The notes under the pieces were generated by a model, which made no database searches, was not told where the DNA came from, and worked only from the letters and a program-made list of their open reading frames with translations. A DNA stretch of 64,000 nt from Paraburkholderia acidipaludis NBRC 101816. GTDB lineage: Bacteria; Pseudomonadota; Gammaproteobacteria; Burkholderiales; Burkholderiaceae. Shown here piece after piece: positions 1 to 9,659 of the stretch. Positions within the stretch are counted from its first letter, which is position 1. Every line of letters starts with the position of its first letter. Position numbers and translations under genes: made by a program. The stretch covers positions 186,001 through 250,000 of the forward strand of contig NZ_BAXZ01000010.1 of NCBI RefSeq assembly GCF_000684975.1, in the 5' to 3' direction.

Positions 1-1141
1 CCTCGATCGTGAGGTCGCGCCCCAGGTTCTTCACGGCCTGGTGATGAATGGAGTTCACGATGGCCTCGCTGCGGCCCGGAAACATGCTCGCGAGCGACGA
101 GCCCGAGGGAAACGTGATCGCGTGACGATGCTGATCGTAGCGTTCGCTGACGTGAGCACCGGCGGTAGGCACATCGGTGGCGATGTCCTGATAAAGCGTG
201 CCGCCAAACGCCACGTTGATCAGTTGGCAACCCCGGCACACACCCAGCACCGGCTTGCCCGATTCGACGAACTCGTGCAGCAGCTCCAGCTCGTACATGT
301 CGCGAACCCGGTCGCCAGGCCACTCGGGGCGCGCCGAGACTTCCGCATAGGTCTGCGGCGAGACGTCGGCGCCGCCCTGCAGCAAGAGGCCGTCAAGGTG
401 CTTCGCATAGTCGCGCAGACGGATATTGCTCGGATGCAGCATCCCCTGGTGCCCGACGGTCGGAATCATGAACACGATCACGTCGCGCGACATGACCCAG
501 TGCGCAATCGACTCCTCCAGATATTGCAGCGTCTTGCCACGCAGCCCCATGGCCCCCGGTTCCGGGTGGAAGATGCGCGCCGACACGCCGATGCGCAGCG
601 TCCGTTGCGTGATCCGCTGCCCCGCACGGTCGAACAGCTGGCGCGCGCGCGCCGCGATGATGCGACCGAGCACCGACCACGCCGAATCGCTCGGGCGCAA
701 GTAGCGCGGCGGATTCGGCGGCAAGGCATTGGGCGGCGGCGGGTTCTGCGCGCTGAAATCCGGCGCCTGGCCGAAGCCCGCAGGCGCCGCGCCTGGGCGC
801 GGCGCACCGGCGGACGCCGGCGGTTCGGTGGTCGTGGACGCCGCTTCGCCGCCGGCGGCTTCTGTTGCCGGGCTCTGCGGCGTGCTTCCCCCGACCACAT
901 GAGGCTGTGCGCCGGGCGTGACCGTCGAGGCGCTTTCGGGCGCATCGGTCGACGCGCGCTGTGCCGGCTCGCCTTCCGCCACAGCCGCGGCGGGCTCTGC
1001 GGACGACGACGAGGTCGATGCAGCGGGAGAGGCGCCGGAGGATCCGGACGAAACGTTGGGTTGGGAGGCGCCGGGCGAGCCGGCATGGGCGGAACGGTCA
1101 ATACCGTCGGAGGATTCGAGGTCGGATCTGTTTTCGCTCAT
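1..1141 (-). CDS. Gamma-glutamyl-GABA hydrolase-like class I glutamine amidotransferase (C-terminus outside window)
   Basis: The gene begins at 1141 on the minus strand and runs off the left edge, so only about 380 codons are visible. Residues 1-175 are a low-complexity Ala/Ser/Pro/Glu-rich extension. A class I glutamine amidotransferase (peptidase C26, PuuD-like) domain follows from about residue 185. It has the nucleophile motif GVCRGCQ with Cys302 and a downstream SIHHQAVK segment. Known members hydrolyse gamma-glutamyl-GABA or related amides in polyamine catabolism. PuuD proteins are about 250 aa, so the N-terminal extension is extra. The domain is clear; the substrate is inferred from the family. 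Confidence 0.85.
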   Translation of the reverse strand, partial: MSENRSDLESSDGIDRSAHAGSPGASQPNVSSGSSGASPAASTSSSSAEPAAAVAEGEPAQRASTDAPESASTVTPGAQPHVVGGSTPQSPATEAAGGEAASTTTEPPASAGAPRPGAAPAGFGQAPDFSAQNPPPPNALPPNPPRYLRPSDSAWSVLGRIIAARARQLFDRAGQRITQRTLRIGVSARIFHPEPGAMGLRGKTLQYLEESIAHWVMSRDVIVFMIPTVGHQGMLHPSNIRLRDYAKHLDGLLLQGGADVSPQTYAEVSARPEWPGDRVRDMYELELLHEFVESGKPVLGVCRGCQLINVAFGGTLYQDIATDVPTAGAHVSERYDQHRHAITFPSGSSLASMFPGRSEAIVNSIHHQAVKNLGRDLTIE

Positions 1142-1265
1142 GACGTGGGGTCGGGCGCGCCGCGCGCGCGAACGATGAACATGGATCGATTATCCTTCGC
1201 CCCGCCGGAGGCCGCCAGCCCTGTGCACAATTCCTCAAATCCGGTCACATCTGCGCAACACGGCG

Positions 1266-3023
1266 TCATGCGTCGGGGCGTTCATCGAAGGTCTCGCGCA
1301 GTGCGATCTGCATCGAGGCGTGGATCTTCACGAACCAGCGCCACAGCAGCATGGTGAGCGCGGCCGCCCCCACCAGCACGCCGATCAGATAGCCGGTTGG
1401 CGGCAAGATGCCCCCGGAAAGCCCCGCGACGAGCAGAAAAACGCCGGCCATGGCCAGCACGGGCACGACTTCGGCTATCGCATGGCGCAGCGCGCGCGTG
1501 AAGCGCCCCGCCTTTTCGGGCTGCACGCTCGCCTCGGCCAGCAGCAGCGCGAGCGACTGGGTCTTGCGCCATACGGCAACCAGAAACGGCATGGCGAGCA
1601 CGAGCGCGAGGCTCCACAGCACCACGCGCTGGATGCGCTCGTCGGCAATCCATGCGGAGAGCGGCGGCCCGGCATAGCGGGCGCCGTAAGACACGCCAAT
1701 GAAAATCGCGGACACCAGCGCGAGATTCACCACCACCTGCAGCACGATGCGCCGCACGAGCGAGAAGAACGTCGGCCCCGACGAGCGCGGCATGAGGCAG
1801 CGCAGCCACTGGCCATAGAGGCCGAAGACGTTCGCCACGGTGGCCGGCATTGCTCGCGCGAGCCGTTGCGAAAGCGGGTCGGCGAAGCGGATCAGATAGG
1901 GGGTCGTGAGCGTCGTGATGGCGGAGACCGCGACCGCGACCGGATAGAGAAATCCGCTCGTCACCTTTAGCGTGAGGCCGAGCGACGCGATGATGAACGA
2001 GAACTCGCCGATCTGCGAAACGGTCATGCCCACGCGCATCGCCGTGCGGCCGTCGCGGCCCGCGAGGAACGTGCCGAGACCGCACGAAACGAGCTTGCCG
2101 AGTATCACCACCAGCGAGATCACCGCGATCGGCCATGCGTAATCCACCAGCACGAGCGGATTGAGCATGAGCCCGATCGTCACGAAGAAGATGGCCGAAA
2201 ACGCGTCTCGCAGCGGTGCGACGAGATGCTCGATGCGATGCAGGTGGCGCGACTCGGCCATGATCGCGCCGATCAGGAAAGCGCCGAGCGCGATGGAGTA
2301 ATCGAGCTTGACGACCAGCAGGCAGAACCCGAAGCAGAAACCCAGCACGGAGATGAGCAGCATCTCGTCGCTGCCCACGCGCGCGACGTAGCCGAGCACG
2401 CGCGGCACGATCAGGATGCCCGCCAGCAGCGAGACGAGCATGAAGAGCAGCAGCTTGCCGAGCGTGATGAACGCGATGCCCGGCGAAAGCTCGCCTGTCT
2501 GCGCGATGCCGCCCAGCAGGACCAGCATCGCGATGCCCAGAATGTCCTCGACGATCAGGATGCCGAACACGAGCTGCGCAAACGGCTCGCGCTTGACGCC
2601 GAGATCGGAGAGCGCCTTGACGATGATCGTGGTGGAAGAGATGGCGAGGATCGCGCCGAGAAAGAGCGCGTCCATCGCGCTCCAGCCGAACGCGCGGCCG
2701 ATCTCGTAGCCGATCCACAGCATCAGCACGATCTCCGAAAGCGCAGCGACGATCGCCGTCACGCCGACCTGGAACAGTTTCCTCAGGCTGAACTCGAGGC
2801 CGAGCGAAAACATCAGGAACACGACGCCCAGCTCGCCGAGCGTCTGAATGGTCTGCTCGTCATGGATCAACTGGAACGGCGGTGTATAAGGGCCGATGAT
2901 CACGCCCGCGGCAATGTAGCCGAGCACCACGGGCTGCTTCAGGCGATGGAACAGCACCGTGACGACACCGGCGAGCGCCATCACGACGGCCAGATCCTGA
3001 ATGAAGCCGATTCCTTGGTGCAT
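1266..3023 (-). CDS. CPA2-family monovalent cation:proton antiporter (Kef/YbaL-like, no TrkA-N domain)
   Basis: A 585-aa inner-membrane protein. Residues 1-390 show the Na+/H+ exchanger domain of the CPA2 family: a run of 11-12 hydrophobic segments with conserved stretches such as GYIAAGVIIGP, FLMFSLGLEFS and GILIVEDILGIAML. KefB/KefC/YbaL proteins carry a soluble TrkA-N nucleotide-binding domain at the C-terminus. Here residues 410-565 look like further hydrophobic helices instead. It should exchange K+ or Na+ for protons; ion specificity cannot be read from the sequence. It stands alone, convergent in orientation with nothing and divergent from the amidase at 3167. Confidence 0.88.
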   Translation of the reverse strand: MHQGIGFIQDLAVVMALAGVVTVLFHRLKQPVVLGYIAAGVIIGPYTPPFQLIHDEQTIQTLGELGVVFLMFSLGLEFSLRKLFQVGVTAIVAALSEIVLMLWIGYEIGRAFGWSAMDALFLGAILAISSTTIIVKALSDLGVKREPFAQLVFGILIVEDILGIAMLVLLGGIAQTGELSPGIAFITLGKLLLFMLVSLLAGILIVPRVLGYVARVGSDEMLLISVLGFCFGFCLLVVKLDYSIALGAFLIGAIMAESRHLHRIEHLVAPLRDAFSAIFFVTIGLMLNPLVLVDYAWPIAVISLVVILGKLVSCGLGTFLAGRDGRTAMRVGMTVSQIGEFSFIIASLGLTLKVTSGFLYPVAVAVSAITTLTTPYLIRFADPLSQRLARAMPATVANVFGLYGQWLRCLMPRSSGPTFFSLVRRIVLQVVVNLALVSAIFIGVSYGARYAGPPLSAWIADERIQRVVLWSLALVLAMPFLVAVWRKTQSLALLLAEASVQPEKAGRFTRALRHAIAEVVPVLAMAGVFLLVAGLSGGILPPTGYLIGVLVGAAALTMLLWRWFVKIHASMQIALRETFDERPDA

Positions 3024-3166
3024 GTCACAAATCCTTACAAATAGCTGTCTATTCGAGGCATCTTACCTGATGCGACCGCCGATCCCAATCACGCCATGAT
3101 GAAAATCTGGCCCTACAATGTGATGCGTCCACCGCCCGGACCGCCCGCCTCCCACCGCCCATCGCC

Positions 3167-4555
3167 ATGACCACCGACGCCGCCCTCTTCATCCCATTTG
3201 CGCCTCTCGCCCAGCTTGCCGCCGATCTGGCCGCGGGCCGCACGACGAGCCGCGCGCTCGTCGAAACCGCGCTCGAGCGCATCGCCGCCCCGGCCGGACA
3301 GGGCGCAGCCGTCTTCACACACGTCGATCCCGCACGCGCGCGCGCCGCGGCCGACGCCCACGATCGCCTGCGTGCCTCGAGCACCGTGCTGTCGCCGCTC
3401 GCGGGCGTGCCCGTTTCGGTGAAGGACCTGTTCGACGTGCAAGGCGAGATCACGCGCGCGGGCTCCACCGCGCTCGCTGGCGCGCCGCCCGCGCAAGCCG
3501 ACGCCGTCGCGGTCGCGCGGCTGCGCCAGGCGGGCGCCGTGCTGATCGGACGCACCAACATGAGCGAGTTCGCGTTCTCCGGGCTCGGGCTGAATCCGCA
3601 CTACGGCACGCCTCTTTCGCCCTACGGGCGCGGCGTGGGAGGCAACGCCCGGGTCGCGGGCGGCTCGTCGTCGGGCGCGGCAGCTTCGGTGGCGGACGGC
3701 ATGGCGGCCGTCGCGCTCGGCACCGACACCGGCGGCTCGATCCGCATTCCCGCCGCGTTCTGCGGACTCACGGGCTTCAAGCCCACCGCAGCGCGAATTC
3801 CGAAGATGGGCGCCGTGCCGCTCTCGCCGACGCTCGACTCGTTCGGGCCGATCGGCAACAGCGTGGCGTGCTGCGCGCTCACCGACCGCATCCTCGCCGG
3901 GCTCGCGCCGCACGTCCCGGCGGCACGGCATCTGGAAGGCGTGCGCCTTGGCGTGCTGACCAATTACGTCGCGGACGATGTCGAGCCCGAAGTCGCCGCG
4001 ACGATCGACGCGGCGCTCAGGCATCTCGACGCGGCGGGGGCGATCGTGAGCGAAGTCCGGTTCGGCGCGCTCGACCGCTTGCCGGAGATCAATCGCTACG
4101 GCTTCTCGCCGATCGAAGCCTACGCGTGGCACCGCGAGCTGATCGCCCGGCATCGCGACGACTACGATCCGCGCGTGCTCGCCCGCATCCTGAAGGGCGA
4201 GCCGGCACGCGCCTGCGATTACCTCGACCTGATCGCGGCGCGCGCGGCCGTGCTCGAGGAAGCCGAGGCCACGCTCTGGTCGCGTTTCGACGCCGTGATC
4301 GCGCCAACCGTGCCGATCGCGCCGCCGCGCGTGGCGCCGCTTATCGACGACGACGCCGTATTCGCGCAAACCAACGCGCTCGTGCTGCGCAACCCCAGCG
4401 CGTTCAATTTTCTCGACGCGTGCGCATTGTCGCTGCCGTGCCACCGTCACGGCGCGGCGCCGGTCGGGCTGATGCTGGCCGGCGCGCCCTTTGCCGACGA
4501 CACGCTGCTGGCGATCGGCCGCGGCGTCGAAGCGGTGCTCGCACCGTTACGCTGA
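3167..4555 (+). CDS. Amidase, amidase-signature family
   Basis: A 462-aa amidase-signature enzyme. The Ser-cisSer-Lys triad is visible: Lys86 in SVKDLF, the cis-Ser in GGSSSG (Ser167) and the nucleophile Ser191 in GTDTGGSIRIPAA, with the 24-residue spacing from cis-Ser to nucleophile typical of the family. It hydrolyses a carboxamide, but the substrate cannot be told. No gatB or gatC lies nearby, so it is probably a stand-alone amidase and not GatA. A -10-like TACAAT lies near 3114. Confidence 0.9.
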   Translation: MTTDAALFIPFAPLAQLAADLAAGRTTSRALVETALERIAAPAGQGAAVFTHVDPARARAAADAHDRLRASSTVLSPLAGVPVSVKDLFDVQGEITRAGSTALAGAPPAQADAVAVARLRQAGAVLIGRTNMSEFAFSGLGLNPHYGTPLSPYGRGVGGNARVAGGSSSGAAASVADGMAAVALGTDTGGSIRIPAAFCGLTGFKPTAARIPKMGAVPLSPTLDSFGPIGNSVACCALTDRILAGLAPHVPAARHLEGVRLGVLTNYVADDVEPEVAATIDAALRHLDAAGAIVSEVRFGALDRLPEINRYGFSPIEAYAWHRELIARHRDDYDPRVLARILKGEPARACDYLDLIAARAAVLEEAEATLWSRFDAVIAPTVPIAPPRVAPLIDDDAVFAQTNALVLRNPSAFNFLDACALSLPCHRHGAAPVGLMLAGAPFADDTLLAIGRGVEAVLAPLR

Positions 4556-4699
4556 GCCGGCTGCGGCGCGCGATGCTTTTCCACCCGAATCCCCATACGA
4601 TCAAGCGCACATGGCCGCATTACACGCCCTTCGCGCTAGAATCGCGGACACGCCGTTGCAGCCCGTGCGCTGCGCCACCAAACCGAAAAATCGAGCGAC

Positions 4700-5230
4700 A
4701 TGAACGACGATAACGCGCTGTTGCGCCGCGAGCGCCGCCTGCTGGTCCTTCTTTGCCTTATCTGTCTTGCGCTGCTGGGCGGCGCGCTCTACATGCAATA
4801 TGTCGAGCACGAAGATCCCTGCCCGCTGTGCATTCTCCAGCGCTACTTCTTCGCGCTGATCGCGATCTTCGCGTTCCTCGGCGCGCGCCTGTCGAGCTGG
4901 CGCGGCGTGCGCCTGCTCGAAGGGCTGGTCGTGCTGTCGGCGGCGGGCGGCATCGTCGCCGCGGCGCGGCTCGTGTGGGTGCAGGCGTTTCCCAGCTTCA
5001 GCTGCGGCTTCGACACGCTCCAGCCGATCGTCGACGGCCTGCCGCCCGCGCAATGGCTGCCCGGCGTATTCAAGGTCCAGGGCCTGTGCGAAACCGTCTA
5101 TCCGCCGATCCTCGGCCTCTCGGTGCCCGCGTGGTCGCTGGCCGCGTTCCTCTGCATCTTTGTCCTGGTCTTCCTGAGCCTCTGGCGCAATCGCCGCCGC
5201 CAGGTGTCCTGGCCCGGCCTCCGTCGCTGA
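4700..5230 (+). CDS. dsbB: Disulfide bond formation protein B
   Basis: A 176-aa inner-membrane quinone reductase that reoxidises periplasmic DsbA and passes electrons to ubiquinone. Four hydrophobic segments are visible. The two redox pairs are in place: Cys41/Cys44 in CPLC on the first periplasmic loop and Cys102/Cys130 on the second, almost the same numbering as E. coli DsbB (41/44, 104/130). It lies about 145 bp after the amidase, with its own TAGAAT-like -10 near 4636, and is probably transcribed separately. Confidence 0.95.
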   Translation: MNDDNALLRRERRLLVLLCLICLALLGGALYMQYVEHEDPCPLCILQRYFFALIAIFAFLGARLSSWRGVRLLEGLVVLSAAGGIVAAARLVWVQAFPSFSCGFDTLQPIVDGLPPAQWLPGVFKVQGLCETVYPPILGLSVPAWSLAAFLCIFVLVFLSLWRNRRRQVSWPGLRR

Positions 5231-5603
5231 GCGATAGCCGAAGGCCCGTCGCGGCGATGTGCTGCGCGGGCTGGCGGACTTCACCGGGACGGCGTGCCCC
5301 CGACCACGCCGCCCTCCTTATCCGGCATCCGCACCCCGCGTTTGGCCGTTTTCCCCACCCGCCCACGGCCGGCTCTCCGGCAACGCCCGCCCCGCATCGC
5401 CCACCGAAATTCCCGCAAAGGGCCGGAGCACCGCGCCCGCTGGCATGACGGCAGCGTGATAACCCCCATCATGCGCGGGTAATACTTTCCTGACGCAAGC
5501 AGTGCTATCTTCGGAACTGGATGGCGATCTACGTGCGCGAGGCCGGCTTTGGCACGCCCCCTGCGTAACGCGCGCCTGATCCGCAATGTCTCCCAGGTTC
5601 ACC
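5231..5603. other. Intergenic region before the xdh genes
   Basis: About 370 bp of high-GC sequence between dsbB and xdhA. Short open frames here overlap on both strands and resemble no protein. It presumably holds the xdh promoter, but I see no convincing -35/-10 pair, riboswitch or terminator. Confidence 0.5.
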
Positions 5604-7154
5604 ATGACAACGCAAACCATCCGATTCCTGCGCCGGGGCGCCGTGCACGAGGTGCGCGACGTGCCGGTCACGCGCACCGTGCTGCAGCACCTGCGCGAGG
5701 ATCAGCACGCCTGCGGCACGAAGGAAGGCTGTGCCGAAGGCGATTGCGGCGCGTGCACGGTGGTCGTCGGAGAACTCGACAGCGAGGGACAGCTCGCGCT
5801 CAAGGCCGTCAACGCCTGCATCCAGTTCCTGCCCACGCTCGACGGCCGCGCGCTCTTCACAGTGGAAGACCTGCGCGCCGCCGACGGCACGCTTCACCCC
5901 GTCCAGCAAGCCCTTGTCGATTGCCACGCCTCGCAGTGCGGTTTCTGCACGCCGGGTTTCGTCATGTCGCTGTGGGCGCTCTACGAACGCCAGCCGGCCA
6001 GCGCCGGCCTGCCCACGCGCGACGAGATCAATCAGGCCCTTTCAGGCAACCTGTGCCGCTGCACCGGCTACCGGCCCATCGTCGACGCTGCCCAGCGCAT
6101 GTGCGACTACGCGCGCTACCCGCGTATCCCGCTCGACCGCCACGCGATTGAAGACGCCTTGCGCTCGCTCGCGCGCAACAGCACGTTCGAATACCGGGCA
6201 AACGGCGTGGCCGGCGGCGAAGCGACGTTCTTCGCCCCGCGCACGCTCGGCGAGTTCGCGAGGCTGCGCGCAGAACGGCCGCAGGCACGCGTGCTGGCAG
6301 GCAGTACCGACGTCGGCCTGTGGGTCACGAAGCAGTTTCGCGAGCTTGGCGATCTGATCTATACCGGCAACGTCGCCGAACTGCGCGACCTCTCGACCGA
6401 CGCCGAGGCACTGACGATCGGCGCAGCGGTGCCGCTCGAAGAAGCCTACGCGGCGCTGACGATCGACTACCCCGAGCTCGCCGAGTTTTGGGCCCGCTTC
6501 GCCTCGCTGCCGATCCGCAACGCGGGAACGCTGGGCGGGAACATCGCGAACGGCTCGCCCATCGGCGATTCGATGCCCGTGCTGCTCGCGCTCGACGCGC
6601 AACTCGTGCTTCGCCGCGCAAACGCGGAGCGCACGCTGCCGCTCGCCGCCTTCTATGCCGGTTATCAGAAGACGGTGCTCGCGCCGGGCGAGTTCGTCCA
6701 GTCGATCCGCGTGCCGCGCCCCACGCCCACGCTGCGTTTTCGCACGTACAAGATCTCGAAGCGTTACGACCAGGACATCTCGGCCGTGTGCGCGGCGTTC
6801 GCGCTCGACATCGGCGAGGACGGCGTCATCGCGAAGGCGCGCGTGGCGTTCGGCGGCATGGCCGCGACGCCTCTGCGCGGCGCGCGCGCCGAAGTCGCCT
6901 TGACCGGCGCGCGCTGGGACGAAGCCACGGCGCGGTGCGCGATGGACGCCCTCGCGGCCGACTACCAGCCGCTCACCGACCTGCGCGCGAGCGCCATCTA
7001 CCGCCTGAAAGTCGCGCGCAACCTGCTGTGGCGCTGCTGGCTGGAAACACGCGACGACGCCCCGCTCGCGCTATGCGACGTCAATGCGTTCGCCTTCGGC
7101 GCCGAGGACGGCTTCGAGGACGACGCCGTCCTCGCCGCGGGAGAAATACCATGA
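5604..7154 (+). CDS. xdhA: Xanthine dehydrogenase small subunit (2Fe-2S and FAD domains)
   Basis: A 516-aa subunit of the heterodimeric molybdenum enzyme that oxidises hypoxanthine to xanthine and xanthine to urate. The N-terminal ferredoxin-like cluster motif is CGTKEGCAEGDCGAC, followed by the second 2Fe-2S domain with CGFC and LCRC motifs. A FAD-binding domain begins around residue 200 (LAGSTDVGLWV, NAGTLGGNIANGSPIGD). The start at 5604 (MTTQTIRF) is preferred over an upstream ATG at 5586 because homologues start there and an AGG lies just upstream. Its stop overlaps the xdhB start (ATGA at 7151), so the two are translationally coupled. Confidence 0.95.
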   Translation: MTTQTIRFLRRGAVHEVRDVPVTRTVLQHLREDQHACGTKEGCAEGDCGACTVVVGELDSEGQLALKAVNACIQFLPTLDGRALFTVEDLRAADGTLHPVQQALVDCHASQCGFCTPGFVMSLWALYERQPASAGLPTRDEINQALSGNLCRCTGYRPIVDAAQRMCDYARYPRIPLDRHAIEDALRSLARNSTFEYRANGVAGGEATFFAPRTLGEFARLRAERPQARVLAGSTDVGLWVTKQFRELGDLIYTGNVAELRDLSTDAEALTIGAAVPLEEAYAALTIDYPELAEFWARFASLPIRNAGTLGGNIANGSPIGDSMPVLLALDAQLVLRRANAERTLPLAAFYAGYQKTVLAPGEFVQSIRVPRPTPTLRFRTYKISKRYDQDISAVCAAFALDIGEDGVIAKARVAFGGMAATPLRGARAEVALTGARWDEATARCAMDALAADYQPLTDLRASAIYRLKVARNLLWRCWLETRDDAPLALCDVNAFAFGAEDGFEDDAVLAAGEIP

Positions 7155-9568
7155 ACCGCCAGTCCGAACCGTTTGTCACTAGCGTCGTCGGCACCGCCGC
7201 GCAGCCGGTCCATTCGGCGCTGGGCGCGCCGTTGCCGCACGAGTCCGCGGAACTGCACGTCAGCGGCGAGGCCCGCTACACCGACGACATCCCCGAGGTG
7301 CAAGGCACCCTGCACGCGGCGCTCGGACTCTCGCGCCACGCGCACGCGCGCATCGTGTCGCTCGACCTGCGCCGCGTGAGCGAGGCGCCCGGCGTGGTCG
7401 CGGTGCTGAGCGCCGCCGACATCCCCGGCGAGAACAATTGCGGCCCCGTGCTGCACGACGATCCGGTGCTCGCGGACGGCACGGTGCAGTACCTCGGGCA
7501 ACCCGTCTTCGCGGTGATCGCCACGAGCCAGGAACTGGCGCGCCGCGCCGCCGCGCTCGCCGCGAGCGACGACGTGGTGCGCTACGAGCCGCTCGAGCCC
7601 GTGCTCTCGATCGGCGAAGCGCGCGCCAGGCAGCACTACGTACTGCCGCCGCGGCGCCTCACGCGCGGCGCGCCGGCGGAGCGGATCGCGGCGGCGCCGC
7701 ACCGCATCGCCGGCACGTTCGCCGTGGGCGGCCAGGAGCAGTTCTATCTGGAAGGTCAGGTTGCCTACGCATTGCCGCAGGAACAGGACGGCATGCTGGT
7801 CCACAGCTCGACACAGCACCCGAGCGAGATGCAACAGGTCGTGGCCCATCTGCTGGACTGGCCCGCGCATCGCGTCGCGTGCGAATGCCGGCGCATGGGC
7901 GGCGGCTTCGGCGGCAAGGAATCGCAGTCGGCCGTGTTCGCCTGCGTCGCCGCGCTCGCGGCCCACAAGACCGGCCGCCCGGTGAAGCTGCGCGCCGACC
8001 GCGACGACGACTTCATGATCACGGGCAAGCGCCACGACGCGCTCTACGAATACGAAGCCGGCTTCGACGACGAGGGGCGTCTGCTCGGCGCGCGCGTGGA
8101 AATCGCGCTGCGCGCGGGCTATTCCGCCGACCTCTCCGGTGCGGTGGCCACGCGCGCGGTCTGCCACTTCGACAACGCTTACTTCCTCTCCGACGTCGAG
8201 ATCGTCGCGCTTTGCTGCAAGACGAACACCCAGTCGAACACCGCGTTTCGCGGCTTCGGCGGTCCGCAAGGCGCGCTCGTGATGGAAGTGATGCTCGACA
8301 GCATCGCGAAGAAGCTGAACCGCGACCCGCTCGACGTGCGGCGCGTGAACTACTACGGCATCGGCGAGCGCGACGTCACGCCTTACGGCCAGCGCGTGGA
8401 GGACAACGTCCTCGCGCCGCTCACCGACGAGCTGCTCGCCTCGAGCCGCTACCGCGAGCGGCGCGCGGCGCTCGCGGACTGGAACCGCTCGAGCGGCGTC
8501 CTCAAGCGCGGCATCGCCTTCACGCCGGTGAAGTTCGGCATCTCGTTCAACGTGCCGCACCTGAACCAGGCCGGCGCGCTCGTGCACGTCTATCGCGACG
8601 GCTCGGTGCTCGTGAATCACGGCGGCACCGAAATGGGACAGGGGCTCAACACCAAGGTCGCGCAGGTCGTGGCCGGCACGTTCGGACTGCCGCTGGCGCG
8701 CGTGCGCGTGAGCGCGACCGATACGTCGAAGGTGGCCAATACCTCGGCGACCGCCGCCTCGACCGGCAGCGACCTGAACGGCAAGGCCGCGGAAGCCGCC
8801 GCGCTGACCATCCGCGCACGCCTCGCCGGGCTCGCTGCCGCCGAGTGCGGCGGCACGCCCGATGCCGTCGTGTTCGAGGACGGTGCGGTTCGGGCGAACG
8901 GTGTATCGGTGGCGTTCGCGGAGTTCGTCGAGCGCGCCTATATGAAGCGCGTGCAGCTGTGGTCGGACGGCTTTTACGCGACGCCGAAGGTTCACTGGGA
9001 TGCGCGCACGCTCACGGGCCATCCGTTCTATTACTTCGCCTATGGTGCGGCCGTGTCCGAAGTGGTCGTCGATACGCTGACCGGCGAATGGAGGCTCGTG
9101 CGCGCGGATCTGCTCCACGACGCCGGCCAGTCGATCAATCCGGCCATCGACATCGGCCAGGTGGAAGGCGCATTCATCCAGGGGATGGGCTGGCTCACGA
9201 CCGAGGAACTCTGGTGGAACGGCGACGGGCGCCTGATGACGCACGCGCCCTCCACCTACAAGATCCCGGCGATCAGCGATACCCCCGCCGCGTTCACGAC
9301 CCGGCTCTATCGCAACGACAACGCGGAGCCGACCGTATTCCGCTCGAAAGCCGTGGGCGAGCCGCCGCTTCTGCTGCCGTTCTCGGTGTTTCTCGCGATC
9401 CGCAACGCCATCGGCGCGGCAGTGCCCGAGGCGCGCGAGGCCGCGCCGCTGCGCGCGCCGGCAACGCCTGAAGCGATACTCGACGCGCTCGATGCCCTGC
9501 GCGCGAATGCCATGGCGCAAGCCGTCGAAGCACCGGCGGCCGAAAGCCTGGTCGGTGCGAAGCCATGA
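7151..9568 (+). CDS. xdhB: Xanthine dehydrogenase large (molybdopterin) subunit
   Basis: An 805-aa molybdenum-binding subunit. The start at 7151 overlaps the xdhA stop. Family motifs are present: the GRRMGGGFGGKE-type segment (here CRRMGGGFGGKES), NTAFRGFGGPQG, GGTEMGQGLNTK and near the C-terminus KAVGEPPLLLPFS, whose Glu is the conserved active-site base of xanthine oxidase-family enzymes. It pairs with XdhA, and XdhC encoded next loads the sulfurated cofactor. A much longer frame opens upstream at 6320, but that part is a shadow of xdhA. Confidence 0.95.
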   Translation: MNRQSEPFVTSVVGTAAQPVHSALGAPLPHESAELHVSGEARYTDDIPEVQGTLHAALGLSRHAHARIVSLDLRRVSEAPGVVAVLSAADIPGENNCGPVLHDDPVLADGTVQYLGQPVFAVIATSQELARRAAALAASDDVVRYEPLEPVLSIGEARARQHYVLPPRRLTRGAPAERIAAAPHRIAGTFAVGGQEQFYLEGQVAYALPQEQDGMLVHSSTQHPSEMQQVVAHLLDWPAHRVACECRRMGGGFGGKESQSAVFACVAALAAHKTGRPVKLRADRDDDFMITGKRHDALYEYEAGFDDEGRLLGARVEIALRAGYSADLSGAVATRAVCHFDNAYFLSDVEIVALCCKTNTQSNTAFRGFGGPQGALVMEVMLDSIAKKLNRDPLDVRRVNYYGIGERDVTPYGQRVEDNVLAPLTDELLASSRYRERRAALADWNRSSGVLKRGIAFTPVKFGISFNVPHLNQAGALVHVYRDGSVLVNHGGTEMGQGLNTKVAQVVAGTFGLPLARVRVSATDTSKVANTSATAASTGSDLNGKAAEAAALTIRARLAGLAAAECGGTPDAVVFEDGAVRANGVSVAFAEFVERAYMKRVQLWSDGFYATPKVHWDARTLTGHPFYYFAYGAAVSEVVVDTLTGEWRLVRADLLHDAGQSINPAIDIGQVEGAFIQGMGWLTTEELWWNGDGRLMTHAPSTYKIPAISDTPAAFTTRLYRNDNAEPTVFRSKAVGEPPLLLPFSVFLAIRNAIGAAVPEAREAAPLRAPATPEAILDALDALRANAMAQAVEAPAAESLVGAKP

Positions 9569-9659
9569 AGCGAAGCCCTGGCGCGAAGTTACCAGCGAAG
9601 TTACCAGGACTAACCGGCAGCACGCCCAGCGTACTGCCTGAAGCAAGGAGAACCGCCAG

